Assembly (NCBI GenBank): GCA_009363875.1
Contig: CM018687.1
Location: 21,211,764 to 21,275,763 of the forward strand
DNA length: 64,000 nucleotides
From: Mikania micrantha
Taxonomy: Eukaryota; Streptophyta; Magnoliopsida; Asterales; Asteraceae
Direction of reading: 5' to 3'
In this document: piece by piece, positions 1 through 10,643 of the stretch
How the letters are laid out: every line of letters starts with the position of its first letter
Position numbering within the stretch: position 1 is the stretch's first letter
Program-made: the position numbers and the translations under genes
Notes under the pieces: model-generated
What the model was told of the DNA's origin: nothing
The model's input: only the letters and a program-made list of their open reading frames with translations
Database searches by the model: none

Positions 1-26
1 GAGGATGGTTGTTTTCTTGGCGGCAT
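1..26 (-). pseudogene. Start of a Ty3 gag gene, cut by the window edge
   Basis: On the minus strand an ATG (plus positions 24-26) opens a frame reading MPPRKQPS before the window ends. The same layout occurs in the Tekay-like element further right, where gag also begins MPPR just inside a near-identical leader, so I call this the gag start of a related retrotransposon. Only eight codons are visible, so nothing can be said about whether the gene is intact. Confidence 0.6.
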
Positions 27-686
27 TCTGATCATAACCAAAAGATATTGGTTAGTGCAGTGATCGAATGCTGAGGACAAAATGCATACTTAAATCTTAT
101 GTTCTCTATATGAGGGTCCCTAAGTTATAGTCTAGGCCAAACCATTTAAGTAAATGACCTAATATTCTCTATAACCAAAAGGCTTGAGCTGTAGGGTTCG
201 TGACCATGCAGGTTCGTGGCTCCCTCGGGGTTCGGTAGGTAGGAAGATTCGGGTGATTGAAGGTTCGGCCACTGCAGGCCTTTCACGAACCCTGGTTCAT
301 CATCATCGAATCCTCTGTTGTTGCAGGGCTGTTCCCATGTTAGTGTCATGCAGTAATGAGTTCTCGAGAGTGTACGGGTCGAAGGATAGGCTCTAGAGCT
401 GGTTAGATCTTGTGGGTCACACATGAGGGTGCAAACCCTAATTTTTTTCGTCACATTCACAGCCCCATACCTTGATTTTCAGTGGATAACTCCTCAGATC
501 GGTTGTACTCCTAAGTAGAGAATGTTTGTAGCTTCAATTTGGCTCCAAGAACACACAATTTCGTCAAGTATTGAGCAAGATACAAGGATTTGAAGGTTGG
601 TTTTCTAGAGAGAGAGAGAGAACCGGGTTTGTGGGTTTAGAGAGAGAGAGAGAAGGTGGAATAAATGAGGGAAATGCCTCATTTAG

Positions 687-698
687 GGTATATAAACC
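687..698 (-). promoter_or_regulatory. LTR TATA region of the truncated Ty3 element
   Basis: On the minus strand GGGGTTTATATACCC lies just upstream of a CT-rich leader (the AG tract at 606-655 on plus). The same arrangement, TATA-like box followed within about 100 bp by a CTCTCTCTAG tract, occurs at 31311 and 36237. This suits an LTR core promoter, although the box here has diverged from TATAAATA. Confidence 0.5.
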
Positions 699-1428
699 CC
701 GTGCGTGTTCTGGTTCTTTTCTTTTGCTCGGTTCTCGTTTTCGTCACGTTTTCGGAACGTTACGCGTGTAGTTTAATAATCTAAATAAAGAGGATTTATT
801 TTTAACTTTTGGAAAGTGGTTATTCCTAGTAAATATTTTTGAATTTGTTTTTCTTAATTTATTACCGTATTCGAAATCGTTAATTAATTTCGTTTCGTCA
901 AATGGCGTCACCTTCGCGCGTGTTCGTTCGAATCGTCACCTGATCGAACACGACGATGGTTTGGCTTTCCGACTTTTGTTTTCTACTTTTCAGTCCTCAT
1001 TTCAGAACCTTAAACTCACAGATATGTTTGTGCGAATCGTCACCCACGCAAACACACTGCCAGTTCATTATTCTGAAACAACACTGCACTTAGGTTTTGA
1101 ATTGTGTTTCCTCATTGACGGACTCAACTAGACTTCTTGTTTTCACATTGTTTTCATAATGAATTATCGGCCATATGGTTCCTGTCATCTATGGATATCA
1201 GATCGCAACCGATATGTTCTTGTCATCTGTTTGTACACTGTTGTTTCTCTTGATTTGTTGTATTAACTGTACTTAGGTTTTCACCTAAATACTTACAACT
1301 GTTGTTTGTTGTCTGTGTTCTGTTATCATGCACATTGTTCACATATTGTATTTACACATAGTAAAAAGTGAAAGTGAAAGTACACGTACTGTACGGACTT
1401 GCCGGACGATCCGGTACTGGATGTCACA

Positions 1429-1956
1429 GTTGTGTTTGACCCTTATTCGGTAAACACTAAAATTGGATCCCATATATATAAAATCAATAGTCTATGCTAT
1501 CCTATTATAAGGGACACTTGGAGCATAATGCGAAACACCAGTGTTTGGAGCCACAGCACCGCACTTGGTGCGTAGTTTGTCCGCTAAGGTGCAAGAGTTT
1601 CCGTTGACACATCCGGCTCTTCCACAGGTACCAGTTTTAGGACGACTATTACTTTCATATCTTGTTACGTGCCACAACTGTCTGGAAATGAAAGTGAGCA
1701 TAGATGAGGCTAAACGTATCACTAAATAGACAAGTTGTCTTAATGGCCTCATACTTAAGAATTGTGCATTTTTCACAATTGACAAACATTGTCAGTCTAC
1801 CTAATATCACTTACTAATGTTGTGTGCCACAGCTGCCTTTAGTAATTGATACTACTAGATTCTCAATCTTTATTCTTATTAATGTTAATGGGTCATTAAT
1901 TAAATAAGGAATTAAACATCAAATACTAAATTATTTATTTTTGCTTACATTAACAG
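1429..1956. other. Spacer between the Ty3 LTR end and the copia relic
   Basis: No LTR or primer-binding site for the copia element is recognisable here, so its 5' end is lost or too diverged to see. An open frame of 97 codons on the minus strand (1492-1785) contains a cysteine-bearing stretch (GTCGRAGC, NGNSC, TKCG). I do not recognise its family and it may be chance or a captured exon. Confidence 0.4.
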
Positions 1957-4803
1957 ATGTCTCATGAAAACAACTCAACCTTCGCTCTCAAGTCCATACT
2001 TGAAAAAAATAAGTTGAATAACACCAACTTTCTCGAGTGGCATCGCAACTTGAAAATTGTTCCCAAGTTTGTGAGAAAGCACTATGTACTGGAAGGTCCA
2101 GTTCCTAACGAGCCTAAAGGTAATATGGCTGCTGCCCGTAAAGCTTGGGAAAAGCATAACGAGGATGCCATTGAGATAGCCTACCTTATGCAAGCCACAA
2201 TGTCTTCTGATCTTCAAAAGAACATGGAAGACATAAGTGCCTTTGACATGATCCAGCAACTTACAGGCATGTTTCAGAAACAAGCCCGTCAAGAACGCTA
2301 TGACACCATGAAGCAGCTTATTGGCTGCAAAATGCAAGAAGGCTCGTCAGTTAGTGCTCATGTGCTTACGGTGAAAGGGTACATCAACCAACTGAGTAAG
2401 CTTGGTTATCCCCTGTCAAATGAAATGGCAGCGGATTTCATCTTGAACTCTCTCCCAAAGTCTTATGACTAGTTCGTAATGAATTTCAATATGAATGCTT
2501 GGGAGAAGACTGTGCATGAACTGCATGGAATGCTGAAGACGGTTGAGATGAATGTACCAAGCAAGGTCAATCAGGTATTGACAATTCGATCTGCTGGTGT
2601 TAGAAAGCCCAATCCCAAGAAACGGGGTTATAACAACAAGGGCAAGAATAAATCTATTGTTGCTGCCAAGCCTGCCACCAACAAAGCCAAGTCAATTACT
2701 AAAGCACCGCCCCCTGAGGAGCATCAATGTTTTGAATGCAACAAGATGGGGCATTGGAGGCGTAACTGCCCTGAATATCTTGCTAAGCTGAGGATGAACA
2801 AGGCCAATGGTGCAGGCCCATCAGGTATTTCTATTTATGTTATTGAACTTTTTACTGTTTCCTGCAACAAATGGGTGTTTGACACTGGATGTGGTTACCA
2901 CATTATTAATGTCTTGCAAGAACCTGAAAAGTGGAAGAAGCTGAAACAAGGCGACATGGAGCTCATCGTTGGTGATGGGAAAAGAGTACCAGTTCTTGCA
3001 ACTGGGACATATCATCTTACATGTCCTTCTGGCCTTGTACTTATTTTGAATAATTTTTTGTTTTCACTTGGTTTGACCAGAAACATTATTTCAGTTTCTT
3101 TATTGTTTGAACAAGGATTTAAGTACGTTTTTAATGGTATTGCTATATCTACCTACTTAAATGATGTCTTTTATTTTGAGGCTAAACCTCGAAATGGTTT
3201 TTATGAAATAGATATTCAACCAAACAATAACGTATACAATCTTTCTAAACATATCAAATCTGGCATAAATGATACATTTCTATGGCATTGTAGACTTGGC
3301 CACATAAACAAATCTCGCATAAACAGGCTTCAGTTTGAGGGGATTCTTGAATCCACTGGACAATATTCCTTTGATGATTCTGAATCTTGTTTAGCTGGCA
3401 AACTCACTAAAGATCCATTCACCCATGTTGGTGAACGAGCAAAAGATCTCTTAGCACTCATACATACTGATGTGTGTGGTCCTTTCAGAACTATGTCTAG
3501 AAATCATGAAAGATACTTCGTTTCATTCATTGATGATTATAGTCGATATACGTATGTTTATCTAATGAAGCATAAGCATGAAACCTTTGAAAAGTTCAAA
3601 GAATTTCAAAACGAAGTAGAGAACCAACTCGGTAAAACGATTAAGGCACGTCGATCAGATCGAGGTGGCAAATATCTCAGCTTAGAGTTCATTAATCATC
3701 TGAAAGAACGTGGAATTGTTTCACAACCCACTCCTCCTGGCACACCCCAACTTAATGGCGTAAGCAAGAGGAGAAATCGCACCCTACTTGATATGGTCTG
3801 ATCGATGATGTATAGAACTAACTTGCCTTACTCCTTTTGGAGTTTTGCTCTTATGACAGCCGCCCGCGTTGTAAATCTGGCACCGACTAAGAAGGTAAAC
3901 AAAACACCATATGGGATATGGTTTGGTACTAAACCCAATTTGTCTTACCTTAGAGTATGGGGATGCGATGCATATGTCACTAGAGATTCTGATGACAAAC
4001 TTGATCCTCGAGACGAAAAGGTTGTTTTCGTCGGATACCATAATAGAAGCGGATATTATTTATACCTTCCTGATGCAAACTTGATTTCCATCAAAAGGAA
4101 GGGCCGCTTTCTCGAGAAAGAATTTCTTGATCGAGGAACTGGAAGCAATATTGTGGATCTTGAAGGAATTCGAGAACCGCAAACAACCGCTGACGAAGTG
4201 AGAACGTCTGATCAACAAGAAGTTGTTGCTAATGAATCAGACATAAACACAAGCATTCGTAGAAGTAGCAGGACTCGCAATGCTCCTGATAGATACATTT
4301 GGCATCTTGATGGTTCTGATGTCCTGGTAGTAGCTGAGCCTGATAACGAACCTACTAACTACAAATCTGCTATATTAGATCCAGAATCTGCAAAATGGCT
4401 CGATGCCATGAATTTCGAGATGCAATCCATGCGTGACAATCAAGTCTGGGACTTGGTTGAGCTACCCCCTGGTTCACGGGCAGTAGGGAGCAAATGAATT
4501 TTCAAGAGAAAAACCGACATGCATGGAAATGTTCATACCTACAAAGCACGGCTGGTTGCAAAGAGTTTCACTCAAACTCAAGGTGTTGACTATGATGAAA
4601 CTTTTTCACCCGTTGCTATGATCAAATCGATCAGGATATTACTTGCCATAGCTGCATATTATGACTATGAGATATGACAAATGGATGTTAAAACCGCTTT
4701 TCTGAATGGACACCTTTCTGAAGATATCTATATGGTTCAGCATGATGGTTTTATGGATCCAAAATATCCAAGTAAGGTATGTAAACTAAATAAGTCCATT
4801 TAG
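1957..4803 (+). pseudogene. Decayed Ty1/copia gag-pol
   Basis: The order is that of copia polyproteins. A UBN2-type gag begins at 1957 (MSHENNST), followed by a CCHC zinc knuckle (CFECNKMGHWRRNC, about 2728-2770), an aspartic protease motif (FDTGC, about 2878), the integrase H-H/C-C region (LWHCRLGH, about 3281), the integrase core (HTDVCGPF and RSDRGGKY), and the start of reverse transcriptase (TAFLNG, about 4696). Breaks: in-frame stops near 2470, 3799, 4495, 4675 and 4801. The first zinc cysteine of the integrase is serine (SESC), and the catalytic glutamate position reads lysine (GVSKRRN). Similarity ends at about 4803, so most of reverse transcriptase, RNase H and both LTRs are missing. 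Most stops fit C-to-T change at CGA, CAG or TGG codons. Confidence 0.9.
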
Positions 4804-5406
4804 AAAACATACATACCCTTGTAAAAATGAGTAATCTTCTAGTTGGGTGTGAATCATGAATCCTTTGTGGCTTTGTTAGGGTTTGAGAAAAGCATGTGAC
4901 CGAAGGATAGAAAAGAGAAAGAGAAGACATGGTTTTAATTTGAGTTTGGATCGGATATAAGATCCACGTGCAAATAAAACGGACTGTGTGTTTTTGGGGG
5001 AATATAGAATGAGGATGGCTAGAATCATGCCAAATGTAACTCAGTTATTTTGATTTATTAAGTATAATAGATAATAGATATGGTATATATTTGAATTTAT
5101 TTTATATGTAACGAGTGGTGAAACAAATGCACTACAACAAGGGGTGTTGAAATTTTCAAGGCTAAATTTTGACTACTTCAGTATTAAGATTAGTCTTACG
5201 AAAAAAAGTCCTTGTCAAAAAAAATAATAAAAGTAAAAATAAAATCATAATCAGCTTTGATGACTTATACGTTTGTGTCTGATCGATGACTTGTATTTTA
5301 TTATACATAACTTGATTTCAATTGAAATATACACTTAAACGTAAATATAAATACGCATATTACTATTGTTTCATTCGAGTGTTATAAAACATTATGTTTT
5401 CAAAAT

Positions 5407-5409
<3 letters not shown>
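4804..5409. other. AT-rich spacer, no gene seen
   Basis: No sustained coding signal on either strand. A CACTACAACA string at 5131 resembles a CACTA-transposon terminus, but I found no partner end, so it may be chance. Confidence 0.5.

Positions 5410-5462
<53 letters not shown>
5410..5462. repeat. (TA)n microsatellite
   Basis: An uninterrupted run of TA dinucleotides. A second run lies at 5576-5631. Confidence 0.95.
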
Positions 5463-5467
<5 letters not shown>

Positions 5468-5571
5468 TTGATGAAATGAATAGTATGTATATTATTATTA
5501 TATATTTGTGGACCCCATGTATTAAAAATATTCAAAATCATATTTATATTATATTATAGATATTATTATAT

Positions 5572-5575
<4 letters not shown>

Positions 5576-5631
<56 letters not shown>
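5576..5631. repeat. (TA)n microsatellite
   Basis: Second uninterrupted TA run, preceding a direct duplication that starts at about 5632. Confidence 0.95.
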
Positions 5632-5634
<3 letters not shown>

Positions 5635-5962
5635 ACTATTTAGATGTCTAAACTATGTAGTGATGTTTTGAAAATTTAGACTTAGATAATCAGAATTGTT
5701 TTTCAACTTTGAAAAGTAGTAAATGGAGATAAGGGTACTAAATTGGATAGAATTATTTAGAAATTTGGGTTTTTATATTATATTATAAATATTATTATAT
5801 TATTATATATTATATTATTTAGGTGTCTGATCCATACAGTGACGTCTTGAAAATTTAGACTTGGACCATCAGAAATTTTTTAACTTTGAAAAGTAGTAAA
5901 CGGAGATAATTGTATTAAATTGGATAGATTTATTTAGAAATTTGAGTTTTTATTAAATTTGA
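5632..5962. repeat. Direct duplication of a unit of about 145 bp
   Basis: Two diverged copies in direct order, about 5634-5780 and 5815-5962. They share the blocks GAAAATTTAGACTT, AACTTTGAAAAGTAGTAAA and AAATTGGATAGA in the same spacing, and each is preceded by a TATTATTATAT stretch. No coding content is seen. It looks like a local tandem duplication with later point changes. Confidence 0.7.
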
Positions 5963-6140
5963 GAGATTCGCTTACAGATTTGAGTTTTTTTAATTCAAAC
6001 GATATGTGACATAGATTTTGTGAGACATATTTGTAAGAATCTTGTATTATTTTTTGTTTTTATGAGAAATTTGTATAGAGTTCGTGATGAAAAATTTGAT
6101 TTTGCTATGCAAGTTATACTTTTGCAAATGATGTATAATA

Positions 6141-6200
6141 CCCGTTTTCGGGAGTGTACTGTGATAACCCGTCGCAACGCGCGAGGTGAATAAACCTAGT
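6141..6200 (+). mobile_element. Possible Helitron 3' end
   Basis: CCCG-TTTT-CGGG (6141-6152) forms a short perfect hairpin. It is followed by an imperfect GC-rich inverted repeat ACCCGTCGC/GCGCGAGGT (6167-6187) and, about 9 bases later, CTAG followed by T (6196-6200). A GC-rich hairpin a few bases before CTRR, inserted before T, is the usual form of a Helitron terminus. The inverted repeat has mismatches and I could not locate a TC 5' end, so this is tentative. Confidence 0.35.
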
Positions 6201-7159
6201 TATAATAAAAAAACAAAAAAAAAAATATGTTAAAGAATTTGAAGTGGGCCACTTGTTAAACTTTGGATGGTTCAAAAAGGAAAAGGAAAAAAGACGATTA
6301 AAAAAGTGAGGGCTCATATGGCAAGTTTATAGATTTTGAAGTGTCATCTATGTAATTACAGAAAAATAAGGAGTCATTTATGTGAATTTTGAGGGGCCAT
6401 TTATGTGACATTATAAAATGATATTGATTTGTATAAATGTATGTAACAAATGGTATTTTACATTTTAAGCATGGTCTTTTTTTTTTTTTTTGGATTTAAC
6501 ACTATGTTTACTAAAAATAAAACACTAGTAACTTCGTATATTTTTTTAAGAAAAATCTATTTTTTTAATGAGGTGTTCTTTTCATAACCAGTAATATGTT
6601 GGAAACCATACAAAAAGCACATAGGACGTGTAGTTCTGTTTAAATGAAAGAGATGCAATTGAATAATAATTGTTTAAATTTTCATCTTCCCATTAATTCT
6701 TTGATTTTGTCATATATCTACTCAATTATTTTATAGAACTATAAAAATATGCATATATTCGCACACATTATAATGTATGCGCATATATTTATTTTGACAA
6801 AAAAAAAAAAAAAAAAAAAAAAAACTATACCTATCATATTCATTAAAACTAATTCTTAAAGATACCAAAATGAAATGCATATTGGTCAGTTTTTTATCAA
6901 AAGTAATATAAAAGTTAAAAATGGCCACCTATAGTTAGGGTTAAAAACAAACCGAATAAACATGAACAAACCCTTGTTCGCGTTCGTTTGTTTCACTTTT
7001 AACTTGTTTACAAACACTAACCGAACAAAAATTCTTGTTTGTTACCTTCATTTAAGAATTAAATTTGATCACGAATTTGTTCACAAACGCAAACAAACAT
7101 ATATTATCTAAAAGATAAAAAAATCAACATTTTAAATATCAAGCATAATACAAAATCAT
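6201..7159. other. AT-rich spacer with a 26-base poly(A)
   Basis: No gene seen. An A-run occupies 6799-6824. At 6950-7100 there is a degenerate repeat of GTTCG/TTTGTTC-type words, which resumes at about 7940-7975 and 10100-10240. It may be one older element split by later insertions. Confidence 0.5.
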
Positions 7160-7168
7160 CTTAAATAA

Positions 7169-7699
7169 GGCAAATTGGATTTAAATAATCCAAACTTTGA
7201 TCAATTAGCCGCTGCCGGTCCCAACCATGAAAATCCCCAATAATGGTCCGAACTTTCGACATATTTTCCTGTGGCGGACCGCTGTCAAAAAAGCCCTAAC
7301 TGCGTTAACTTTTTTTCGAGTTTCGAACGGATTTTTTAGGGCTTTTATTCAGTTGGAGAATACGAGTCGAATGACGTATAACTTACCTCGAAACGTTGTT
7401 TCAAATTTCCCAATTGGATGATTTCTTTGATGAATTGAAAGTTTAAACATCAAAATTGGGAAATTTAAAGCAACGTTTCGAGGTAAGTTTTACGTTATTC
7501 GACTCGTATTCTCCATATGAACAAAAGCTCTCAAAAATCCGTTCGAAACTCGAAAAAAGTTAACACCGTTAGGGTTTTTTTGATGGCGGTCCGCAACAGG
7601 TAAATATGTCGAAAGTTCAGATCATTATTGGGGATTTTCATAGTTGGAACCGGCAACGGCTAATTGCTTAAAGTTTGGATTATTAAAAGTCAATTTGCC
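7169..7699. mobile_element. Foldback MITE with long terminal inverted repeats (MULE type)
   Basis: The two halves (about 7169-7420 and 7450-7699) are inverted copies around a loop of about 30 bases. Matching blocks include GGCAAATTG at the ends, AATAATCCAAACTTT, CCGCTGCCGGT against CCGGCAACGGC, CGAGTTTCGAACGGATTTT and CCTCGAAACGTTG. The 9-bp sequence CTTAAATAA flanks it perfectly at 7160-7168 and 7700-7708. A 9-bp target-site duplication with long inverted repeats is characteristic of Mutator-like elements. No coding capacity, so mobilised in trans if at all. Confidence 0.88.
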
Positions 7700-7708
7700 C
7701 TTAAATAA

Positions 7709-8745
7709 ATATAAAGTTAAACACTTGATATAAAAATATAAAAAATAATTGTCTTTAAAACAAAGCAAAAGTTAAAAATAATAATCGTAATTGAAATTAC
7801 CCTAAACTAATGTTTCAAACATATGATTTTCAAATTAATATGTTTTTAGCAAGATATAAATTACCAGTGGTTAGTTTTTTAGTTTAAATGTTAAGATATT
7901 AAACTAAAAATAAAAATTTAGGTATATACAACATATTTAATAAATAAACATAATAAATGAACATAAACGAACACATTACCGAGTGACGGATTCAAAACAT
8001 TTACTTAGCGTGGGAAAAAAAATAATAAAATAAACTTTACTATGATAATGATAAGCAATAAATGTCATTAAATATAGTCAAACAAAATACACATTATAAT
8101 TATCCTCTACTTAATTTCATTTTTTGGAAACGACCAATTACAGCTTCGTTCGTAACATTTTCAAGAGCTATTTTTTCTAAAGTACTAATCACACAAGAAT
8201 TGTTAATTTCCTATCATTATTTTTGGAAAATCATGACCACGTGGTTGGCAAGACCCATTAATCCAATACTTTCTTCTAACCTCATTTCTTTGACTAGAAT
8301 GATAATCCAAAATTGGTATTATTGACAGGATCCCAAGAAAAATTATATAAATCAACAAAATTAGGTCCAGTAAAGGATACTTTTTGTTTCAAAAACCTTT
8401 TTATGGCATATGATAACAATAATTTGAAGAATCAAAGTTAATAATAAGTAAAATGTTTGTTATGCCTACACTATTCCTCCATCTAAAAAACAAATTATTA
8501 TTTATTTACCAAAAAACAAAAACTATCCTATTTGCTTCTGTGCACAGTGCTCAGTGCACGTTCAAAAAATAAAACAATAATATTCTTACATTCAAATTTC
8601 AAGATGTAAAACAATTAATTGGTTTTTAGTTAACATGTATTCTTTAGTGTTCGATTAGTACATTAATTTTATAAATTCATAATTAAATCTCCAAAGCAAA
8701 CATGTACCTTGAAAAAGAATCGGCGATCAAATTAAGAGGTTTTGG
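7709..8745. other. AT-rich spacer, no gene seen
   Basis: An 87-codon open frame (8062-8325) has no recognisable motif. I see nothing else to annotate. Confidence 0.5.
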
Positions 8746-8753
8746 CATACGAC

Positions 8754-9018
8754 TAGGGCTGTCAAAATGGGTACCTGTTAAGACACGATTAGACCTGTTT
8801 AGCAAAAAAATTACTATTTGATTTGATACTTTTTAAAAAGTAATAAAAATTAAGAGGCTAGACTTTATCATTTTTCTTATTTGTTACGTAAAATATAGAA
8901 CTACCATGCTTAAATCACTAAACCAAGCGTTCAACAAGTCGTTTTCATGTTTATATTTGCATTAATCGCGTCGTCTGAAACCTGTTAAAATCTGTTAAGA
9001 CCCGTTTTACCAGCCTTA
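8754..9018. mobile_element. hAT-type MITE
   Basis: The left end TAGGGCTGTCAAAATGGGT and the right end, read on the minus strand as TAAGGCTGGTAAAACGGGT, form terminal inverted repeats. The flanks are CATACGAC (8746-8753) and CATACGAA (9019-9026), matching in 7 of 8 bases. An 8-bp duplication with TAGGG termini fits the hAT superfamily. It is 265 bp long and non-coding. Confidence 0.82.
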
Positions 9019-9281
9019 CATACGAAAAAGAACTACTAAAGTATTAGAATATCAATTTCCTCTCAAATTTTAAAGGACTAGTATTACGGCAGGAAGAAAT
9101 GGAGAATACAGATGTTTATTTTTGTTAGTGGCCTTGGGATAAATGAAGATCTTGGGCAGGAGAAAAAAATTAGGGTGCCTACAAAAAATTCATAAAAATT
9201 ATTGGGCTATTTTAATAGATAATTAAATAGGTTGTTATGGGGTTGAGGGGGCCTTCAGCCTTCCCACCCTCTAAAGTCTAT

Positions 9282-10096
9282 GGTGGTGTTTGTTTTTGTT
9301 AAAAAACATCTTCTAACCTCTTCTAACCTCTTATGTGTGCGCCGCGCAGACGCGGGAAGAGGTTAGATTGTTTGTTTTCTCGAAGACATTTCATTAAAAA
9401 AGGTCTGCGCGACCTCTTCTTGGCGCAGACATGGACCAAGCTCTTTTGAGCTCTTCCAACCTCTTCTCCTCATTTGCTTCATCCAGTTCATACCCACCAC
9501 AGCCGATCGACACCCTTCACTTCGACAGCCTCCACTTCAGCAGCCTCTACAGCGCCGATCGCCGCCTCCACCCATCGCCACCCTCCACTTCGGCAGCCTT
9601 TACAGCGCCAATCGTCGCCTCCACCCGTCGCCACCTCAACAGCGCCGATCGTCGCCTCCACCCGTCGCCGCCTCAACAGCTCCGATCGTCCTTGTCGCCG
9701 CCTCAACAGTGTCGATCGTCCCCCGTCGACACCATCTACAGCGCCGCCCTCCACTTCAGCATCCACCGCCGCCCTATACAACGCAGCATCCACCGCCTCA
9801 ATCGCGCTCCCCTTTGTCGGCCCGAACCCTAGGGTCGTCACCTCCTTCGACGGTGATGGTGACATCGGTGGTGGTACTCTGCTCGTCGCCTCAGTCGAGC
9901 TATGGGACGGTGGGGTTGGGTGAACCTCTGGGACGATGGGGTTAGGGTTGGGGGAAGAGCTTTTGAAAAAACTTGAAAAACAAACACCACCTAAATCTCT
10001 TCTTGCAGATGTTTAGGCCAACTCTTCTGCAAAAGAGTTTCGCAGACATGGTCCGCAGACTGCAGACGTTTTCCCTCTGAAAAAACAAACACCACC
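9282..10096. mobile_element. Harbinger/Tourist-like non-autonomous element with GC-rich cargo
   Basis: The left end GGTGGTGTTTGTTTTTG is mirrored by AAAAACAAACACCACC at the right. The 3-bp sequence TAT flanks both sides (9279-9281, 10097-10099), as expected for PIF/Harbinger-type insertion. Subterminal parts hold repeated CTTCTAACCTCTT and GCGCAGAC words. The middle (about 9480-9920) is GC-rich, unlike the AT-rich surroundings, and is built from a degenerate repeat around CGCCTCCACCCGTCGCC and CAACAGCGCCGATCGTC. Long open frames exist there in several overlapping frames (for example 9431-9832 plus and 9488-9865 minus), which is what a biased repeat produces, so I do not call a gene. A captured gene fragment remains possible. 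Confidence 0.72.
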
Positions 10097-10249
10097 TATG
10101 TGTTTCTAACATTACCAAACATTCACTAACACAAATAAATAAACACGACATTTGTTCGTGTTCGTTTATTTAACTAAATAAACGAAATTTAATGTTTATA
10201 ATTGTTCATTTACATAACGAACGAATATAAACGAATTTCCTGGAAAAAA

Positions 10250-10340
10250 CACTACAACATCATGTTGAAATCGACGCTTTTATTGAGAACGCCATGAGTA
10301 GAAAATTAAACGTCATAGATTTAAAACATCATGTTATAAA
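10250..10340 (+). mobile_element. Possible CACTA-type terminus
   Basis: CACTACAAC at 10250 is followed by two copies of AACATCATGTT (10257 and about 10325) and by short GACGC/AACGTC words, like the subterminal repeats of CACTA elements. No matching end was found within the window, so this is either a broken element or chance. Confidence 0.3.
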
Positions 10341-10626
10341 ATACATAATTCAAGGTCTTTTAAATAATTTAAAACAATGTTATACTTGTATAAAATTATT
10401 GTTTGATTTTATGGTATGATTTGTTTAAATAATAATAACACACAAAAAGTAACAACCGTTTATAAAAATAATAACGAAATAATAGCTGAATTATGTAAAC
10501 TTTCTTTGTTTTTATTTTTTTATTTTTATTTTTATTTTTTTTATCATCCACTCTCTTAAATACCACCGGTGTGATTTTACGCATTCACATTCATCCGGTA
10601 TGTATATATATAATACTACGTATTAC

Positions 10627-10643
10627 CCCGTGTATTACACGGG
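10627..10643. other. Perfect 8-bp hairpin
   Basis: CCCGTGTA-T-TACACGGG is a perfect inverted repeat with a one-base centre. Such GC-rich hairpins occur at Helitron ends, but no CTRR follows at the expected spacing on either strand. Confidence 0.5.

Larger units (their letters stand above)
1..1428 (-). mobile_element. Truncated Ty3 retrotransposon: gag start, leader and partial LTR
   Basis: Positions 27-180 match the untranslated leader seen at 51870-52022 (the phrase around TTATAGTCTAGGCC and the block ending CTATAACC). The primer-binding site and LTR end that should follow are missing; at about 181 the sequence jumps into an LTR interior rich in GGTTCG. From about 430 to 1428 it aligns by eye with 31050-32102, including the TATA region, the AGAG tract, both GAATCGTCACC hairpins and the LTR terminus TGTCACA. 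The element is therefore oriented minus, with an internal deletion joining leader to LTR. No target-site duplication can be checked because the left part lies outside the window. Confidence 0.75.

Noticed and set aside
5131..5140. CACTACAACA as a CACTA transposon end
   Set aside because: No inverted partner and no subterminal repeats nearby.
8062..8325. 87-codon plus frame as a gene
   Set aside because: No motif, AT-driven composition and no splice or promoter context.
9431..9945. Several overlapping open frames, serine/proline/histidine-rich
   Set aside because: Long openness in four frames at once reflects the GC-rich repeat, not codon use.
10627..10643. Hairpin as a Helitron 3' end
   Set aside because: No CTRR motif at the right distance on either strand.
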